Source: JAGQRJ01 sp041402045
Lineage (GTDB): Bacteria; Planctomycetota; J058
Assembly (NCBI GenBank): GCA_041402045.1
Contig: JAWKSZ010000064.1
Span: 1-49,117, forward strand
Direction: 5' to 3'
Length of the DNA: 49,117 nucleotides
The notes beneath the pieces are model-generated. The model saw only the letters and a list, made by a program, of their open reading frames with translations, did not search any database and was not told the DNA's origin. Positions 43,419 through 49,117 of this stretch are shown one piece after another. A program made the translations under genes and the position numbers. Each line of letters starts with the position of its first letter. Position 1 is the first letter of the stretch.

Positions 43419-44351
43419 GTGAGGAAGTCCCAGCCCTGGTCCCTGTGCCGCAAGCCCCCCGAAGAGCGCGTGCAGCTCGACGCGCGCCCCCTGCACCTGG
43501 GGGTGCGGGAGGGCGAGCTGGCGGTGGGGGACGCGGAGGCCCGGGCGGTCACCCTCTGGCCTCTGACCCGGGGCGGCGCGACCCTCGAGGTCCGCGAGCC
43601 GAGCCCTCGGGTCTACCTCAACCACCGGCGGCTGACGGCCGGAGCCAGACGCAGGCTGCGGGCGGGGGACGTGCTCCAGGTGGGGCCGCACCCCCTGGTG
43701 GTCGTGGTCCCCGGCGGGCGGGTCTCGACCTTCGCCCGGCAGGAGGCCCAGCTCCTGGGGTTGGCGGCCGTGGCGCTCCTCGCGGCCCTGGTGTTCGCGG
43801 CGCAGCTCCTGCTCGCGCCCCTCGGACCCGAGGCCACGATCGCCCAGGGCACCTTCGCCGACGTGCGCAGCGAGCCGCGGGCGCGCCTGGCCCTGGACGA
43901 GGCCGCTCGCCTGGCTCGGGTCGGCGCCTTGGACCAAGCCCTGCGCGTGATCGAGCTCGCGGAGGAGCAGCTCCCCCGTGAAGAGGACCAGGCGCTCCTG
44001 GCCCAGGAGCGGGGCGCGCTGCTCGAGCGCCAGCGAGCAGCGCAGACGCTCCCGGCCAGCTTTCGCCCCGCGCTCCAGCGCCCCGAGCCGCAGGCCGCGC
44101 TGCACGAGCTGCGCGCGCGGGTCCGCGTCGAGGTCCTGGATCCCGGCGACGCCGCGCCGCCGAGCGAGCTGCCCACCGAGGTCTTGCTCGCCCGCTTCGA
44201 GCGCGGCGACCGCGGCTCGAGCGCGGCGCGGGCCGAGCTCCTGCGGCGAGGGCCGGCGGCCGCCCTCGCCGCCCGCGCGGCCCTGGCGCGCCGTCCCCAG
44301 GCGACCTGGCTCCAGGCCCTCGTGGACGAGATCGAGGCCGCGCCGCGCTGA
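43419..44351 (+). CDS. Short FHA-like / transmembrane protein, paralogue 3 (no toroid)
   Basis: GTG 43419 follows GCGGAGGAG, a strong ribosome site. The 310-residue product has the same FHA-like head (PRVYLNHRRLTAGARRRLRA, then GDVLQVGPHPLVVVV) and one transmembrane helix (LLGLAAVALLAALVFAAQLL). A TPR-like helical segment like the post-helix part of the two upstream proteins follows (ALDEAARLARVGALDQALRV), but it stops before the toroid. The final 60 residues are HEAT-like (FERGDRGSSAARAELLRRG). It probably partners or regulates the two longer paralogues. The 131-base gap before it contains a GCTCCC/GGGAGC hairpin. Confidence 0.68.
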   Translation: MRKSQPWSLCRKPPEERVQLDARPLHLGVREGELAVGDAEARAVTLWPLTRGGATLEVREPSPRVYLNHRRLTAGARRRLRAGDVLQVGPHPLVVVVPGGRVSTFARQEAQLLGLAAVALLAALVFAAQLLLAPLGPEATIAQGTFADVRSEPRARLALDEAARLARVGALDQALRVIELAEEQLPREEDQALLAQERGALLERQRAAQTLPASFRPALQRPEPQAALHELRARVRVEVLDPGDAAPPSELPTEVLLARFERGDRGSSAARAELLRRGPAAALAARAALARRPQATWLQALVDEIEAAPR

Positions 44352-44479
44352 GCCCGGTAGTCAGCTTCCGCCTTCAACGCCGCGGCAGGAAGCGCGGCAG
44401 CGGATGGACGGGTCGGGAACCTGCACCCCGTTGAAGCGACACTCGATCTCTGGTGGTCGAGGAACCAGCGAGCGTGGCC

Positions 44480-44619
44480 ATGACCTCCGCTGAGCGCGCT
44501 GCCGGCGGCGCGGAGCCCGGCCAGGTGGACCCCGCCCGCGGCACGGCGGCCCGCTACTGGAACACGCCGGCGAACCGGGCCTGCTTCCTGGGAGTCCGCC
44601 CGGCCATGACGCTCGAGCG

Positions 44620-44623
<4 letters not shown>
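44480..44623 (+). pseudogene. Remnant of a formylglycine-generating-enzyme-like (SUMF1 family) C-terminus
   Basis: A 47-codon frame ends in AARYWNTPANRACFLGVRPA followed by MTLER and a stop. The R-Y-W-x-T-P, then LG(F/V)RPA pattern is the characteristic end of FGE-sulfatase (SUMF1-type) domains. The preceding GGSW-type core and catalytic cysteines are absent, and upstream sequence in all frames does not restore them. Its stop TAG is interleaved with the convergent leuS stop as CTAG. It is probably a decayed or truncated gene end. The rest of the 44352-44619 gap shows no gene. Confidence 0.5.
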
Positions 44624-47166
<2,543 letters not shown>

Positions 47167-47229
47167 GGAGGTCTCTGTGCTTCGTCGTGTCCCCGTCGAC
47201 CGCAGAGCGCGCGCCGGGGTGTCAGGCGT

Positions 47230-48396
47230 TTAGCGTTCTTGGATCCAGATCACCCGGGCGACGGGCAGCGCCGTGAGCTTGCCTTGCTCGTCGCGGAGCT
47301 GGATCCACTCGTCCCCCAGCTCCGCGACCAGCTCACCCAGGAAGCGGACCTGGGTTCCGTCCACGCTCATCACGACCATGACCTGGGACCCGGGGCCCAA
47401 GGTCTTGGGCTGGCGTGGCGCGGCCTGTTGCGGAGCGCCGGGCCGCTCCTGGCCGGCCATGGCCTGGAAGCCGCCGGGGCCCAGCAGGTAGCGCTTCGAG
47501 GGGGTGGGGATCCGTACGCCGGGGTCGTTGTCGACGTCCTTGAAGTCGACGGTCACCGGGATGTGGTCCGAGTAGGTGAGCCGCCAGGCCTCCTTGTCGG
47601 CCGCGGCGTCCTCGCCGTGCACGCGGTGGGTCTCGGGGAGGACCTCCTCCATGAGCCCGGGGGCGAGGGCGAAGTGGTCGATCGGCTCGGGGAAGTGCAC
47701 GATCGTGGGCGCGAGGGTCGGGGGCTGGAGGTAGGTGAACTGCTCCCCCAGGACCTCGTTCGCCGGGGCGCCGTAGGTGTGGTTGAAGTCGCCGAGGATC
47801 AGCATGTCCTGGTCGACGTCGCCGCCGAGGAAGCGGGTCAGGAGCGCCTTGAGCGCGCCGACCTCGCGCACGCGCTTCTCGATATCCCGGGGCTTGTTGC
47901 TGGCCTTGAGGTGCACGGCGATCGCGCGGAAGTCGAGGCCGCCTTGCTTGGAGCGGAACGCCGCCAGGACCGGGACGCGGTGGAAGATCGAGATCCCGTC
48001 GACCTCGCTCGGGAGCTGGAACAGCTCCTCCGCGTGCAGGAGCTCGACCCGCGCGCTGTTCCACACGAAGCCCACGCCGATCTGGGCGCCCTCGCCCAGC
48101 CCGCCGGTGCTCCCGATCACGAACTGGTAGTCCGCGCCCAGGGCCTGGGTCAGGGCGATCAGCGGCTCCTTGCCGTTGACCTCTTGCACCGCGAGCACGT
48201 CGATCCCGAGGTCCTTGATCCGCTGCGCGATCATGCGGATCGCTTCCGGAGTCCGGCGCGGGGTGCGGCGACCGAAGTGCTCCAGGTTCCAGGTGCCCAG
48301 GCGCAGGCGGGGCTCCGTGGGGGTCGCCTGGGGCGAGGCGTCCTGAGCGAACCCGAGGCCGACGGCCAACCCCAACCACAGAAGCAGCGTGCGCAT
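47230..48396 (-). CDS. Secreted endonuclease/exonuclease/phosphatase (EEP) family protein with C-terminal Sm/SH3-like tail
   Basis: The 388-residue product has a signal peptide (LLLWLGLAVGLGFAQ). The EEP (DNase I-like) domain covers about 30-275 with GTWNLEHFG, VLAVQEVNG, IAVHLKASN, LILGDFNHTYG, EPIDHFALAP and the catalytic YSDHIPVTVDF. All metal and catalytic residues are present. After a Pro/Gln linker, the last 55 residues (VMVVMSVDGTQVRFLGELV, then EWIQLRDEQGKLTALP) look like a small beta-barrel of the Sm or SH3 type. Export and DNase I-like motifs suggest a periplasmic or secreted nuclease or phosphodiesterase; the substrate is not determined by sequence. Confidence 0.85.
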   Translation of the reverse strand: MRTLLLWLGLAVGLGFAQDASPQATPTEPRLRLGTWNLEHFGRRTPRRTPEAIRMIAQRIKDLGIDVLAVQEVNGKEPLIALTQALGADYQFVIGSTGGLGEGAQIGVGFVWNSARVELLHAEELFQLPSEVDGISIFHRVPVLAAFRSKQGGLDFRAIAVHLKASNKPRDIEKRVREVGALKALLTRFLGGDVDQDMLILGDFNHTYGAPANEVLGEQFTYLQPPTLAPTIVHFPEPIDHFALAPGLMEEVLPETHRVHGEDAAADKEAWRLTYSDHIPVTVDFKDVDNDPGVRIPTPSKRYLLGPGGFQAMAGQERPGAPQQAAPRQPKTLGPGSQVMVVMSVDGTQVRFLGELVAELGDEWIQLRDEQGKLTALPVARVIWIQER

Positions 48397-48576
48397 GGCG
48401 TTCTCCTCGCGAGCCGCCGGTTATAGCGCGGATCCCGCGCAGGCGCGTAGGGGGGTCGAGGAAAGCCCGCCCCGGTGTCATGGCCCGGTCACCGCGCGGA
48501 AGCAGGGTTGCCGCACGGTGCCGTCCGCGCGTACAATCCCCAGCCGTGCGTGGTGTTCCACTCCCTGGGGGGTTTC
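48397..48576. promoter_or_regulatory. Divergent promoter gap between EEP gene and edge lipoprotein gene
   Basis: These 180 bases separate two genes read in opposite directions and must contain both promoters. TATAGC at about 48422 is a possible -10 element. A GGGGGG run near 48567 may serve as a weak ribosome site for the rightward gene. No other structure was seen. Confidence 0.35.
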
Positions 48577-49117
48577 GTGCGCCGTCTTTCGACCCTGCTC
48601 CTGATCCCGGTCTTCCTCTGCGGCTGCCCCAAGCCGAAGGAGGCCCGTCCCGTCGCCAAGATCTCCGCCGACGACCCGCAGGTCGTCGCCGACGCGATCC
48701 GCAAGGAACTCTCGTCCCACGAGTACGACCGGCGCCTGATCCGGGAGGGCCCGGGCCTGGCCGACTACGACCAGTATCAGGACGTGGGCCCCGAGATCCT
48801 GTGGGAGGTCGTCGGCCCCTACGCGAACCTCATGGAGGACATGGGCAAGTCGGGACAAACCGACAGCGCCGAGATCATGTGCAAGGGGATCCTGTTCGCG
48901 CTCCGCGGCTACCTCGACTTCCCCGAGAAGGGCGAGAGCGTGGGCTACTACGGCGACCCGGCCTTCGCCTACGCCTGCGACGTGATCGTGATGTACCGCA
49001 ACGCCGTCCCCGACTGCCCCCCGGGCGTGTTCTCCGACGAGTGGTGGGTCGACTACGAGGCGACCGAGTCCATGAAGCAGGAGATCCTCAAGTTCAACAG
49101 CCGGATCAACTCGATCC
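48577..49117 (+). CDS. Lipoprotein of unknown function, 3' end beyond window
   Basis: The frame from GTG 48577 is open to the window edge (180 codons). The N-terminus is a lipoprotein signal, RRLSTLLLIPVFLCGC, with lipobox LCGC and lipidated Cys17. The mature part is acidic and rich in Tyr and Trp (EYDRRL, DYDQYQDVGPEILWEVVGPY, SDEWWVDYE), with four cysteines (EIMCKG, YACDV, PDCPP and one at the lipid site) that could form a disulfide outside the cytoplasm. I do not recognise a family. Codon use matches its neighbours. Confidence 0.6.
   Translation, partial: MRRLSTLLLIPVFLCGCPKPKEARPVAKISADDPQVVADAIRKELSSHEYDRRLIREGPGLADYDQYQDVGPEILWEVVGPYANLMEDMGKSGQTDSAEIMCKGILFALRGYLDFPEKGESVGYYGDPAFAYACDVIVMYRNAVPDCPPGVFSDEWWVDYEATESMKQEILKFNSRINSI

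Overview
The window is very GC-rich (third codon positions almost all G or C), gene-dense, and looks chromosomal. The gene set points to an aerobic Gram-negative-type bacterium, most likely a planctomycete: an alternative complex III (ACIII) plus caa3-oxidase operon, Ser/Thr kinases with TPR or extracytoplasmic tails, a PATAN/DUF4388-TPR protein, an HExxH (DUF1570-like) secreted protein, lipoprotein cytochromes and squalene-cyclase-fold membrane proteins. Myxococcota or a related deep lineage cannot be excluded from sequence reading alone. No rRNA, tRNA, CRISPR, phage or IS transposase genes were seen.

Layout. 1-16.9 kb, all on the minus strand: a cut-off secreted metallopeptidase-like gene; a giant pseudokinase-ATPase-TPR-GAF-sigma54-like regulator (one frameshift); an intergenic nest of inverted repeats; a cytochrome lipoprotein; a sugar-nucleotide epimerase; a PATAN-TPR membrane protein; a lipoprotein; a transmembrane Ser/Thr kinase; and a thioredoxin-fold lipoprotein. 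17.0-26.2 kb, plus strand: an FAD oxidoreductase (frameshifted), a second nest of the same inverted repeat, then smc-scpA-scpB (chromosome condensation) and an HNH-like protein. 26.2-26.7 kb: a convergent intergenic block made of large hairpins. 26.7-37.6 kb, minus strand: one operon, read from 37.6 down to 26.7 kb, in the order actA, actB, actCD (fused), actE, actF, small membrane protein, coxB (with heme c), coxA, coxC, coxD, small membrane protein. 37.9-44.4 kb, plus strand: three consecutive related membrane proteins with an FHA-like head; two of them carry an alpha/alpha-toroid and HEAT-like tail. 44.5-48.4 kb: an FGE-like gene remnant, leuS and a secreted EEP-family phosphohydrolase on the minus strand. 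The right edge holds the start of a plus-strand lipoprotein gene.

How it works together. The act-cox operon describes a complete quinol-to-oxygen branch: ACIII oxidises menaquinol or ubiquinol and passes electrons through its own cytochromes to the heme-c-bearing CoxB and the CoxA site. Nine successive gene junctions overlap by four bases (ATGA or GTGA), implying coupled translation and fixed stoichiometry. The divergent FHA-toroid trio next to it is the least explained part of the window and the best candidate for something undescribed. Several genes (coxA, coxC, the FAD oxidoreductase, the giant regulator) contain clustered one- or two-base indels that leave all key residues present; these look like consensus errors rather than decay.
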